A program made the translations under genes and the position numbers. Positions 1 through 7,636 of a stretch of 10,000 nt of DNA are shown here, piece after piece; within the stretch, counting starts at the first letter, position 1; each line of letters opens with the position of its first letter. This DNA is from Rheinheimera sp. (lineage in GTDB: Bacteria; Pseudomonadota; Gammaproteobacteria; Enterobacterales; Alteromonadaceae), in contig NZ_JAIWOI010000279.1 in NCBI RefSeq assembly GCF_020217005.1, positions 1 to 10,000 on the forward strand, read 5' to 3'. The notes below the pieces were generated by a model. It was given only the letters and a program-made list of their open reading frames with translations. It made no database searches and was not told where the DNA came from.

Positions 1-2163
1 TAAAGCGTCTTCCTGTTTTTGCCAGTTGACTGCGGCTAAGTTCAGACTTTGGTCAGCACTTTTGGCTTTGTTGCCTGTTACTGCCACAACACCTTGTTCA
101 TCCTGCAACATCAGGCTGTAGCCAGAGGCTGGTCGGCGTTCAAATAAACTTAAACTGTCATTATTGCTACTGGCAGAGCTGTTTATTTGCTCAGATAAGT
201 CGTTGGCAACAGTGATCGTGTCTTGATAGCTCAGGCCATAGCCCAGAGCAAAGAGTGGATCGTAGTTGCTATCGCCCTGATTTAACGGAGTTTGATCTGC
301 GGTTTTTGGCCAGGAGAATGGCAGTTTGCCTTTAAAGTCATGCTGTATTTCACCAGCAGCTGTTTTAAATAACACTTCTGCTATTGCCTGACCTGCAGTA
401 CCTGGTAACCAGGCAGCAACAAAAGCGTCTGACTGATTCAGTTCAGGATTCACCCATAAAGGCCGGCCAGTTAAAAACACTGTCACTACCGGAATACCAT
501 CTGCTTTGAGTTTTTTCAGTAATTCCAGATCGGTATTTTTACCCGCCTGATAATCCAGAGTGCGGATATCGCCGTCAAACTCGGCATAAGGGTTTTCGCC
601 TATCACTACAATAGCGACGTCAGGTTTTTGCTGATATGAGCCATCGACACTTAATTCGACAGAGCCCTGGGCCGCTTCAACCTGTTGTTTAATGCCTGAA
701 TAAATAGAGCGGCCATTCGGGAAATCGGCATTCACATTACCCGTGCCTTGCCAGGTTAAAGTCCAACCGCCACTTTGTTTACCTATATTGTCAGCACCAT
801 CCCCTGTCACCAGTACTTTTTGCTTGGGTGCTAATGGCAATAATTGCTGGTTGTTTTTCAGCAGTACCAAAGATTCACGCACAGCCTGAGCAGCGATGGC
901 CTGATGATCTGCATGACCAATCAACTCTGCTTTGCCAGCTAACGCTGATTGAGCCGGATTGCCTTTGTCGAACAATCCCGCGCGAATTTTTACCCGCAAA
1001 ATACGGCTGACGGCGTCGTCTAAACGGGCTGTAGAGATCTCGCCAGCTTTGACCTGAGCCAGAGTGTTTTTGTACAAGGCCTTACCATCTTCCGGTGCCA
1101 TTAAAATGTCGACACCAGCGTTGATAGCAGCAGCACAGCTATTATTGGTGCAGCCAGGCAACTGTCCATGGCCATTCCAGTCGCCTACCACTAAACCATC
1201 AAAGCCCATGCGCTCTTTCAGTATGGTTGTCAGCAAATAATGATTGCCATGCATTTTGTCGCCATGCCAACTGTTAAAAGAAGCCATCACAGTTTGCACG
1301 CCTGCTTCGAGGCTAGTGACATAACCCTGAGCGTGCACACGGACTAAATCTGCTTCATTCGCGAGGTTGTTACCTTGGTCTTTACCGTTTTCTGTACCGC
1401 CATCACCCAAATAGTGTTTGGCTGTGGCAATCAGATGGCCGCTTTGCATAAAGTCTGAGCCCACATTACCCTGAATACCTTTGACCAGAGCTGCACCCAA
1501 AGCTTTAACTATCGCAGGGTTTTCAGAATAGCTTTCATAGCTACGGCCCCAGCGGTCATCACGGGCTACCGCTACCGTAGGTGCAAAAATCCAGTTGATA
1601 CCAGTAGCCGCGACTTCTAGTGCTGTGGCTTTGCCTATGGCTTCTACTAAAGCCGGATTATTGGCGGCACCAAGACCTATATTGTGTGGAAATACGGTAG
1701 CGCCAATCACATTGTTGTGACCGTGCACAGCGTCCGTACCCCAGATAGGTGGAATACTACTGCCATCTTTGCTTGCATCAACAGCAGCGTCGTAATAAGC
1801 CTGAGCTAAAGCCACCCAGTCTGCTGCAGTGGAGTTTTTATTGTCATTTGGATAAGCGCCACCGCCATTTAAATAAGAACCGAAACCGTACTGGCGCATG
1901 TCTTCGACTGTCATCCAGCGAATATCAGGTTGGATTAGTTGAGCGACTTTTTGCTCCATTGTCATAGTGGCCAGTAGTTGCTGTACTCTTTTTTCGGTAT
2001 CAGCGCTGGCTACAGGGCTTTTAAGTTCAGGCCAGAGTGCCGGGTTTTGTACCGCAGCTGTTTTTACTTCTGCAGTCGTTTCGGTGTTCTTCTGGCCGCA
2101 GCCAAACAAAGTCGTGACAAGGGCAGCACTGCACAACAACGCCAATGGTCTGTTTCGAAACAT
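1..2163 (-). CDS. Glycoside hydrolase family 3 exo-beta-glucosidase-like lipoprotein (partial, 3' end beyond window)
   Basis: The frame is open from ATG at 2163-2161 to position 1: 721 codons with no stop, so the C-terminus is missing. The N-terminus has a basic start, a hydrophobic stretch and a lipobox-like LFGC with Cys22, suggesting an envelope lipoprotein. The GH3 TIM barrel follows: WGTDAVHGHN, DDRWGRSYESY, the substrate-binding Lys249-His250 of AKHYLGDGG, and the nucleophile Asp328 in VVGDWNGHG. The alpha/beta sandwich supplies the likely acid/base Glu528 in GENPYAEFDGD (compare barley ExoI) and ends near LGYGL (about 640-644). The remaining residues (SLSLFERRP, GYSLML, QEDA at the edge) look like the extra C-terminal domain of Pseudoalteromonas ExoP, about 840 residues long as I recall. 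The expected reaction is release of glucose from the non-reducing ends of beta-1,3/1,4-glucans. It is transcribed away from the TBDR gene and shares its control region. The exact linkage specificity is not visible. Confidence 0.93.
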   Translation of the reverse strand, partial: MFRNRPLALLCSAALVTTLFGCGQKNTETTAEVKTAAVQNPALWPELKSPVASADTEKRVQQLLATMTMEQKVAQLIQPDIRWMTVEDMRQYGFGSYLNGGGAYPNDNKNSTAADWVALAQAYYDAAVDASKDGSSIPPIWGTDAVHGHNNVIGATVFPHNIGLGAANNPALVEAIGKATALEVAATGINWIFAPTVAVARDDRWGRSYESYSENPAIVKALGAALVKGIQGNVGSDFMQSGHLIATAKHYLGDGGTENGKDQGNNLANEADLVRVHAQGYVTSLEAGVQTVMASFNSWHGDKMHGNHYLLTTILKERMGFDGLVVGDWNGHGQLPGCTNNSCAAAINAGVDILMAPEDGKALYKNTLAQVKAGEISTARLDDAVSRILRVKIRAGLFDKGNPAQSALAGKAELIGHADHQAIAAQAVRESLVLLKNNQQLLPLAPKQKVLVTGDGADNIGKQSGGWTLTWQGTGNVNADFPNGRSIYSGIKQQVEAAQGSVELSVDGSYQQKPDVAIVVIGENPYAEFDGDIRTLDYQAGKNTDLELLKKLKADGIPVVTVFLTGRPLWVNPELNQSDAFVAAWLPGTAGQAIAEVLFKTAAGEIQHDFKGKLPFSWPKTADQTPLNQGDSNYDPLFALGYGLSYQDTITVANDLSEQINSSASSNNDSLSLFERRPASGYSLMLQDEQGVVAVTGNKAKSADQSLNLAAVNWQKQEDAL

Positions 2164-2459
2164 AATGGGTATCCTGTTTAGCTCTGTCTGCTTTTGTGTC
2201 CGCGCTGTGAAAAGTTGGGACAGGGCAAAGGCGCAGCAGAGTTCTTATCGGCGGGGCTGGCAGGCAAATCAGTATTTTGTATGAGCAAAAGCGTACAAAA
2301 GCACTGATGGGTGCTTGGTGTTCTATCCCCGTGTCCTCCGGGCTTATTTAGAAGCTCCGGTATGCAAATCTTTGATTTGCTTATTATTGTTTTCAGCTAC
2401 TTCGTTTTTTGTCGCTCTTCCAATCTGAAATCAGCAGATTAGTTCAGTGAAAACGAAAT

Positions 2460-2473
2460 TGTAAGCGGTTTCA
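2460..2473. promoter_or_regulatory. LacI-family operator-like palindrome, distal copy
   Basis: TGTAAGCGGTTTCA is the reverse complement of TGAAACCGCTTACA, which differs at one of 14 positions from the proximal site TGAAAGCGCTTACA at 2573-2586. Both fit the CG-centred palindromes bound by LacI/GalR-family regulators. The centres are 113 bases apart, so the sites could act together by looping, or this copy could serve the GH3 gene on the other strand. No regulator gene is present in the window. Confidence 0.6.
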
Positions 2474-2541
2474 TTTTTAGCTGATAAAGTCGTTATTGCC
2501 AACTGTTTTTTAACCAAAATGTAAGAATTAGTTTTTCTGTA

Positions 2542-2570
2542 TTGACGAGTTAAAAAAAATCACCTAAGTT
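2542..2570 (+). promoter_or_regulatory. Candidate sigma-70 promoter for the TBDR gene
   Basis: TTGACG at 2542-2547 is a good -35 match. Exactly 17 bases later lies TAAGTT (2565-2570), a weak -10 with 3 of 6 consensus bases. The operator-like palindrome starts at the next base, which is where a repressor would cover the transcription start. The call rests mainly on the -35 and this arrangement. Transcription from here would give a leader of about 100 bases. Confidence 0.4.
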
Positions 2571-2586
2571 TGTGAAAGCGCTTACA
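2571..2586. promoter_or_regulatory. LacI-family operator-like palindrome, proximal copy
   Basis: The core TGAAAGCGCTTACA (2573-2586) is symmetric at 12 of 14 positions around the central CG, the typical form of LacI/GalR-family operators. It lies directly downstream of the candidate -10 of the TBDR promoter, a classic repression position. A related site with one mismatch sits 113 bases upstream, and a looser one lies beyond the operon at 9914-9927. Confidence 0.65.
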
Positions 2587-2612
2587 GTTGGTTTTGAGGA
2601 GTAGATAAACTA

Positions 2613-2668
2613 CCTGTCGGGCGTCAAATAAGTTCGTAGAAAGTAAAAAACCAAAAACAGTCGACAGG
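2613..2668 (+). promoter_or_regulatory. Possible hairpin hiding the TBDR ribosome binding site
   Basis: CCTGTCG at 2613-2619 is the perfect reverse complement of CGACAGG at 2662-2668, and G2620/U2661 adds a wobble pair. The right arm overlaps the likely Shine-Dalgarno AGGGA (2666-2670), which lies seven bases before ATG 2678. If the stem forms across its roughly 40-base loop it would reduce access to the ribosome binding site. A seven-base match at this distance can occur by chance, so this is tentative. Confidence 0.3.
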
Positions 2669-2677
2669 GAACTACAC

Positions 2678-5647
2678 ATGAAATCCAAAACATTTACAAA
2701 GACCAGACTCGCCACAAGTCTGTCGTTAGTGCTTGGCGTGGGCGTTGCTATGCCTGCCTTCGCGGATGCCGCGCAGGAACAAAACGCTAAAAAAGCCGAA
2801 GAAAAAATTGAAGTGATCAGCGTCACCGGTATCCGCGGTAGTCTGATCAAATCCATGGACACTAAACGTTCATCCACTGGTATTGTGGATGCAATCTCAG
2901 CTGAAGACATAGGTAAATTCCCTGATACCAACCTGGCAGAATCGCTGCAGCGTATCAGTGGTGTGTCTATCGACCGTGTGAACGGTGAAGGTAGTAAAGT
3001 AACTGTTCGTGGTTTTGGTCCGGACTTTAACTTAGTGACTCTGAACGGACGCCAAATGCCTGTCACTACAGGTTCACGTTCTTTTGACTTCGCTAATATT
3101 TCTGCCGATACCATCAGTGGCGTTGAAGTTAATAAAACCAGTTTTGCCTCCAATCCTACCGGTGGTATAGGTTCGGTTATTGACGTACAAACCTTAAGAC
3201 CTTTGAGCGCCGGTGGCGAAAAAGCTGTTTTCAGCGCTGCTATGGTGGATGACAAATCGACTGAAGAAGGTAGTGCTACTCCTGAGTTAGCGGGTTTGTA
3301 TTCCACTACTTTGAATGATGGGAAATTTGGTGTTTTAGTTTCTGCCAGTTATCAGGAACGTGAAAGCGGCAGCCAGCAGGCCAACGTAGGTACAGGCTGG
3401 CGTAGTTTCGCTGGTTCAGTGGACAACACTTCAGGTCAGTGGGGTAGCGTCCCTGTTGATAATCAGGTAAACCGTCCTGGTGCGAATGATGTGTACTCTG
3501 TACCACAGACCACAATCTACAAGTTTGAAGAACAACAACGCGCCCGCACTAACGGTCAGTTAGTGTTGCAGTATGCGCCAGTTGATAATCTGACAGCCAC
3601 TTTAGACTATACCTATATGCGCAATGACATCGACACTCAATACAATGACGTGTCTGCCTGGTATACCTATGTGCCCTCACAAAGCGTCTGGACTGATGGT
3701 CCAGTCTCATCTCCACTGATTTACTCAGAAGACTATGGTAATAACCCTGCTGACTTGTCTATGGGTGCTGGTGATTCTGGTGTACGTAACGAAAGTGGTT
3801 CTTTGGGGTTAAACCTGGAGTGGCAGGCAAGCGATAACTTAAAACTGAGTTTTGATGCCCATAAATCAGATGCCGAATACAAACCAAATCATGCATTAGG
3901 TTCAAGCAATACCTTAAGTACTGCAGCTTTTATCCGTCAAAGCGCTGCGACAGATTTTACCGGTGATATTCCTCTGTTAGCAGTGGAAGGTGGTAACTCA
4001 GTTCGTCCTTCAGATATGGTTGTTACTGGTAGCGTATTCGGTAACTCCACCAACAAGTCTGAAATTGAGCAGTATCAGTTCGACGGCGAATACATCTTCG
4101 AAGATGCAGGCAGCATCGACTTTGGTATTGCTATCACTGACGTGGATAACCACTCAAAATCAGTCAACGTACAACGTAACGACTGGGGTGGTGTTGGTCA
4201 GGCAGGTGATTTTGACGCTTCCTATTTCCCTGCAGGTACTATTCACGACAAATTTAAAGGCAGCAAAGGCGATTTCTCTTTAATGCCTGGCCGTAATTTT
4301 GAAATACTGAACACTATTTTCTTCTGGGATTTCAATACTGTACGTGCTCGTGCTGAGCAGTTGTACACCCCGGTAGGTTTTGTGGGTGCTGGTGATTGTG
4401 GTACAAACTTCTGTCCTTCTACCGATTACGACAGTGATACCAACCGCTACACACTGGAAGAATCTCAGTCTGCCTATGTACAGTATAACTACGAGAACGA
4501 AATCTCTGGTATGCCTTACGATGTTCACGTGGGTCTGCGTTATGAAACCACTGATGTGACCTCAACTTCAGCAGTAGCTGCATACAACGGAGCTCGTTGG
4601 GTCGCCGAAACTGAAATCGTATTACAAGCCAGCGGTGAGCGCGAGTTCCAGACTCAAACAGGTGATTACGACTATGTATTACCGAACCTGAACTTCAACA
4701 TTGAAGTGGTTGAGGATGTGATGCTACGTGCTGCGTATAGTGAAACTATAGGTCGCCCAGACTACGTTTCTATCCAGGGTGGTACTGTTGTTGCAACTAT
4801 AGCTAACCGAGCCGGTGGTGGTGGTTCTGCAGGTAACCCAAGTCTGTTGCCTCTGGAGTCTGAAAACATCGACTTGTCAGCTGAGTGGTACTATTCACCA
4901 GCCAGCTACGCTTCTATCGGTTATTTCCGTAAGGATACCAGTAACTTTATCAGCAACTCTGTTGTGGAATCGACGATCTACAATATTCCAAACCCTGTTG
5001 ATGGTAAAAAGTATGCTGAAGCTGTGGCTGCAGTAGGTAATGATGCACGCGATATTCGTAACTGGATTTTTGCGAACTACCCAACTGCTCCGGGTGTGAA
5101 CGTTGCTGCAGGTACTATTGACGGCGTCGCTGGTGAAGATAATGCCTTAGTCTTCGATATCAATACTCCGTCTAATGGTTCAAATTCAGAAGTCATTGAT
5201 GGCTGGGAATTTGCGGTACAACATGCCTTTGGTGAAACTGGTTTTGGTGCTATTGCCAACTACACCATGGTGGACAGCGAAACTTCATACAATAACTTCC
5301 TGTTGCAGGACCAGCCTGCACTGATCGGCTTAAGTGACACAGCTAACGCCATTTTGTTTTATGAAATGGATGGTTTCCAGGCCCGTGTTGCTTACAACTG
5401 GCGCGATGAGTTCCTGAATTCTAAAGGTCAGGATACAGGAGCTAACCCGCGTTACACTGAGGCTTATCATCAGATTGATATGTCAGTGAGTTATGACTTG
5501 CCACAAGTGGAAGGTTTAACAGTATTTGTTGAAGCACTGAACATCACAGATGAACATATCCGTGTGCATGGTCGTGCTAAAGAGCAAGTGTTAAGCCTGG
5601 TTGAGTCGGGAGCCCGTTATAGTATAGGTGCCCGTTACAGCTTCTAA
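2678..5647 (+). CDS. TonB-dependent outer-membrane receptor, probable oligosaccharide uptake
   Basis: This 989-residue protein has a Sec signal peptide with probable cleavage after AFA (residue 29), then a TonB-box-like segment IEVISVTG (44-51). The plug domain (about 60-180) shows DTNLAESLQRISGVSI, VTVRGFGPDFNLVTLNGRQ and NPTGGIGSVIDVQT. The rest is a large beta-barrel ending in GARYSF, with the terminal Phe used for outer-membrane insertion. Plug and length match the Caulobacter/Xanthomonas/Alteromonadales TBDR group, many of which import oligosaccharides. Residues Cys574 and Cys579, the only cysteines I see, sit in a probable surface loop and could form a disulfide. The start has AGGGA seven bases upstream and gives a clean signal peptide. 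The divergent GH3 gene and LacI-type operators suggest a beta-glucan or beta-glucoside ligand; this is inferred. ExbBD/TonB partners are not in the window. Confidence 0.95.
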   Translation: MKSKTFTKTRLATSLSLVLGVGVAMPAFADAAQEQNAKKAEEKIEVISVTGIRGSLIKSMDTKRSSTGIVDAISAEDIGKFPDTNLAESLQRISGVSIDRVNGEGSKVTVRGFGPDFNLVTLNGRQMPVTTGSRSFDFANISADTISGVEVNKTSFASNPTGGIGSVIDVQTLRPLSAGGEKAVFSAAMVDDKSTEEGSATPELAGLYSTTLNDGKFGVLVSASYQERESGSQQANVGTGWRSFAGSVDNTSGQWGSVPVDNQVNRPGANDVYSVPQTTIYKFEEQQRARTNGQLVLQYAPVDNLTATLDYTYMRNDIDTQYNDVSAWYTYVPSQSVWTDGPVSSPLIYSEDYGNNPADLSMGAGDSGVRNESGSLGLNLEWQASDNLKLSFDAHKSDAEYKPNHALGSSNTLSTAAFIRQSAATDFTGDIPLLAVEGGNSVRPSDMVVTGSVFGNSTNKSEIEQYQFDGEYIFEDAGSIDFGIAITDVDNHSKSVNVQRNDWGGVGQAGDFDASYFPAGTIHDKFKGSKGDFSLMPGRNFEILNTIFFWDFNTVRARAEQLYTPVGFVGAGDCGTNFCPSTDYDSDTNRYTLEESQSAYVQYNYENEISGMPYDVHVGLRYETTDVTSTSAVAAYNGARWVAETEIVLQASGEREFQTQTGDYDYVLPNLNFNIEVVEDVMLRAAYSETIGRPDYVSIQGGTVVATIANRAGGGGSAGNPSLLPLESENIDLSAEWYYSPASYASIGYFRKDTSNFISNSVVESTIYNIPNPVDGKKYAEAVAAVGNDARDIRNWIFANYPTAPGVNVAAGTIDGVAGEDNALVFDINTPSNGSNSEVIDGWEFAVQHAFGETGFGAIANYTMVDSETSYNNFLLQDQPALIGLSDTANAILFYEMDGFQARVAYNWRDEFLNSKGQDTGANPRYTEAYHQIDMSVSYDLPQVEGLTVFVEALNITDEHIRVHGRAKEQVLSLVESGARYSIGARYSF

Positions 5648-5655
5648 GCTGACCA

Positions 5656-5677
5656 GGGGCCATAAGGATATGGCCTT
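5656..5677 (+). other. Hairpin just after the TBDR stop
   Basis: GGCCATA (5658-5664) and TATGGCC (5669-5675) form a perfect 7-bp stem with an AGGA loop. Two G-U pairs (5656-5657 with 5676-5677) can extend it. It starts within ten bases of the TBDR stop codon and is followed by only a short T-rich stretch. It may block 3' exonucleases or work with the second hairpin as a partial terminator. Confidence 0.5.
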
Positions 5678-5686
5678 GTCTGTATA

Positions 5687-5714
5687 AGCATCCCCAATCT
5701 GTGTTGGGGATGCT
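5687..5714 (+). terminator. Strong hairpin in the TBDR-SapC gap, terminator-like without a U tract
   Basis: AGCATCCCCAA (5687-5697) and TTGGGGATGCT (5704-5714) form a perfect 11-bp, GC-rich stem with a 6-base TCTGTG loop. ATATCCTGAAG follows instead of a run of T, so it is a poor textbook intrinsic terminator. A partial terminator or mRNA-stabilising element is more likely, letting the abundant receptor be made in excess over the downstream proteins. Confidence 0.6.
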
Positions 5715-5792
5715 ATATCCTGAAGTTTTCTGCATCTTCGTACTTAAACAAAAACCAGTAGCTTTTGTCTCAGGCGGCAGGTTTAATCAAAC

Positions 5793-5798
5793 TATAAC
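5793..5798 (+). promoter_or_regulatory. Weak candidate -10 element upstream of the SapC gene
   Basis: TATAAC matches five of six -10 consensus bases and lies 32 bases before the SapC start. The best -35-like sequence, TTGTCT at 5765-5770, is 22 bases away, which is too far for normal spacing. The gap may hold a secondary promoter, but the evidence is thin. Confidence 0.2.
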
Positions 5799-5830
5799 TA
5801 AAAATTTCAGACAACGGATCGGAATACAGC

Positions 5831-6556
5831 ATGAGTAATAATGTTTTACTGAACAGTGTGGAGCATCGCGACCTAAAGGTGATTACAGCCCGAAGCGCAC
5901 AATATGGTGATGCGGTATGGTTTGCTATTACCTTCCCTAGAGAATTTCGCACAGCACAGGCGCATTACCCAATCTTTTTCCATAAAGACAGCAGCAGTAA
6001 TCAGTTTTTTGCTGTCACTCTGTTTGGTTTTCAGGATAAGGAAAACTTGTTTTTACAGCAGGATAACTGGAAGGGTTGTTATATTCCGTTGATGCTCAGA
6101 CGCCAGCCATTTTTGATTGGTCAGCAGTTGGTGCGGGAAGACGGTATTGAAACCCCGCAACGTGTGATCCATATAGATTTAGATAACCCTCGTGTTAGTC
6201 ACACTGAAGGTGAGGCGCTGTTTTTACCTTTTGGTGGCAGCAGTCCTTATCTGGATGAAGTAGCCTCAATGCTGGAGACTATTCATCACGGTATGCAAGA
6301 CAGCAAAGATTTTATGGCGGCCTTGCTGGAACATCAGTTGCTTGAGTCCTTTACGCTGGATTTAACCTTCAGTAATGGTCAGAAACAACAGTTGGCAGGT
6401 TTTTACACTATACATGAAGATAATCTGGCCGCCTTACCAGCAGAAACTTTGGCCTTATTGCACCAAAAAGGTTATTTACAGGCTATTTACATGGCTATTG
6501 CTTCGCAAGCCAATATCCGGCATTTACTGCAGTTAAAAAATAAGCAGTTTGAGTAA
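5831..6556 (+). CDS. SapC family protein
   Basis: The 241-residue product fits the SapC family (Pfam PF07277) in length and in its N-terminal half: a short lead-in, then HYPIFFHKD (about 45-53), FFAVTLFGF, and NWKGCYIPLMLRRQPF (about 79-94). I see no signal peptide or membrane segment, so it is probably cytoplasmic. The family is named after a Campylobacter fetus surface-layer gene, but in carbohydrate-utilisation loci next to TBDRs its role is unknown as far as I know. The next gene begins 13 bases after its stop. The ribosome binding site is weak (ATCGGA about seven bases before the ATG), and the 183-base gap with two hairpins sets it apart from the receptor. Family membership is fairly secure; the function is open. 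Confidence 0.85.
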   Translation: MSNNVLLNSVEHRDLKVITARSAQYGDAVWFAITFPREFRTAQAHYPIFFHKDSSSNQFFAVTLFGFQDKENLFLQQDNWKGCYIPLMLRRQPFLIGQQLVREDGIETPQRVIHIDLDNPRVSHTEGEALFLPFGGSSPYLDEVASMLETIHHGMQDSKDFMAALLEHQLLESFTLDLTFSNGQKQQLAGFYTIHEDNLAALPAETLALLHQKGYLQAIYMAIASQANIRHLLQLKNKQFE

Positions 6557-6569
6557 GGTCTGAATAGCT

Positions 6570-7592
6570 ATGCAAAAGCCAACGCCATTAGTACAAGTAA
6601 AAACTTTGGAAGGATTTCACTTAACTGATGCGTTGAATTTGATTGCTAATGCTGATTATCCGCTGATATTCAAAGGTTTATGCAAAGACTGGCCTTTAGT
6701 AAAAGCGGGTTTAGTCTCCGCGGCTTCGGCCGCAGACTATATGCGGCAGTTTTATCAGGGCCAGCTTGTCAGCGCCTGTTACATAGAACCTGAACATCAG
6801 GGCAGAGTGTTTTATAACGCAGAACAAAATGGCTTTAACTATCAAGGCGGTAAAATTGATTTTAATCAGTTGTTAGACCGCCTTTTTGCATTAAACAGCC
6901 AGGACAATGCGCCGACCTATTACATGGGGTCGACTGAAATCAATAACTGGTTTCCGGGTTTAGCAGAGCACAATACTTTACAACTGGATGGAATTACTCC
7001 ACTAACCAGTGTCTGGCTTGGGAATAGATCCCGCATCGCAGCTCATTATGATTTCCCGCAGAATCTGGCTTGTAATGCAGTAGGACATCGCACTTTTACC
7101 TTATTTCCGCCAGAGCAAATCTGCAATTTGTATCCCGGTCCTATGGAGTTTGCACCAGGCGGGCAGGATGTCAGTATGGTGGATTTTGCTGCGCCTGACT
7201 TTGCACGTTTTCCTAAGTTTGCCGAAGCATTAAAGCAAGCTCAACGGGCTCAACTTGAGCCTGGTGATGTGTTATTTATTCCGAGCATGTGGTGGCACCA
7301 TGTTGAAGCACTGGATGGCTTTAATGTGTTGATCAGCCACTGGTGGCGGGATACTCCAGCCTACTTAGGCAGGCCCAATAACGCACTGTCTATGGCAGTA
7401 CTGAGCTTACGCAGCTTACCTAAAGCTCAGCGTCAGGCCTGGAAAGCTATTTTTGATTACTACATTTTTGAGCATGACGACGTCTCTCAGGATCATATTC
7501 AGCCTGAAGCTTTGAAAATGCTGACCAAGCCATTAGATGAGTTAAATGCGCGCCAAATCAGAGCTGATTTACTGAACAAATTAAAACGCTGA
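6570..7592 (+). CDS. Cupin-like (JmjC/FIH-type) protein, putative Fe(II)/2-oxoglutarate oxygenase
   Basis: This 340-residue protein resembles the Cupin_8/JmjC group and the human asparaginyl hydroxylase FIH. His159-x-Asp161 in AAHYDFPQN, then FTLFPPEQICNLYPGP, DFARFPKF and PGDVLFIPSMWWHHVE follow the order of FIH blocks. From remembered FIH sequence, His159, Asp161 and His243 match its iron ligands His199, Asp201 and His279. The residue equivalent to 2-oxoglutarate-binding Lys214 is Arg174, and Thr196 becomes Ile156, so cosubstrate binding may differ. Oxygenase activity is therefore plausible but not assured. Enzymes of this fold hydroxylate protein side chains or small molecules; the substrate here is unknown. 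There is no signal peptide, so it should be cytoplasmic. It sits 13 bases after SapC and 44 before the halogenase, consistent with co-transcription. The ribosome binding site is weak. Confidence 0.85.
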   Translation: MQKPTPLVQVKTLEGFHLTDALNLIANADYPLIFKGLCKDWPLVKAGLVSAASAADYMRQFYQGQLVSACYIEPEHQGRVFYNAEQNGFNYQGGKIDFNQLLDRLFALNSQDNAPTYYMGSTEINNWFPGLAEHNTLQLDGITPLTSVWLGNRSRIAAHYDFPQNLACNAVGHRTFTLFPPEQICNLYPGPMEFAPGGQDVSMVDFAAPDFARFPKFAEALKQAQRAQLEPGDVLFIPSMWWHHVEALDGFNVLISHWWRDTPAYLGRPNNALSMAVLSLRSLPKAQRQAWKAIFDYYIFEHDDVSQDHIQPEALKMLTKPLDELNARQIRADLLNKLKR

Positions 7593-7636
7593 CCACAAGC
7601 TATAACAAAAACAGAGTCAGGCAACAGGGGAAACAA

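Larger units (their letters stand above)
2164..2677. promoter_or_regulatory. Divergent intergenic control region between the GH3 and TBDR genes
   Basis: These 514 bases contain no credible gene. They hold two LacI-type operator-like palindromes, a candidate promoter for the receptor and a long 5' leader (separate entries). On the GH3 side there are two small perfect inverted repeats: AAGCAC/GTGCTT at 2299-2304/2311-2316, and GCAAATC/GATTTGC at 2364-2370/2374-2380 with a 3-base spacer. These may be leader hairpins or protein sites for the GH3 transcript. I found no convincing -35/-10 pair on the minus strand. The segment 2381-2570 is AT-rich, as expected for a promoter region. Confidence 0.7.

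Noticed and set aside
1749..2284. Plus-strand open frames opposite the start of the GH3 gene
   Set aside because: They are antisense to the N-terminus and first barrel strands of a continuous, clearly recognisable GH3 frame on the minus strand.
2560..3306. 248-codon open frame on the minus strand opposite the start of the TBDR gene
   Set aside because: It lies almost wholly antisense to the signal peptide and plug domain, whose protein sequence is clearly conserved. Its translation resembles no family and is rich in Ser, Thr and Pro, as expected of a shadow frame. It also spans the operator region.
5687..5717. Textbook rho-independent terminator ending the receptor transcript
   Set aside because: The 11-bp stem is strong, but ATATCCTGAAG follows instead of a T run, so complete termination is not supported by the sequence.
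5831..6556. SapC as a surface-layer secretion or antigen protein
   Set aside because: The family name comes from Campylobacter fetus; there is no surface-layer gene, signal peptide or membrane segment here, so the name should not be read as a function.
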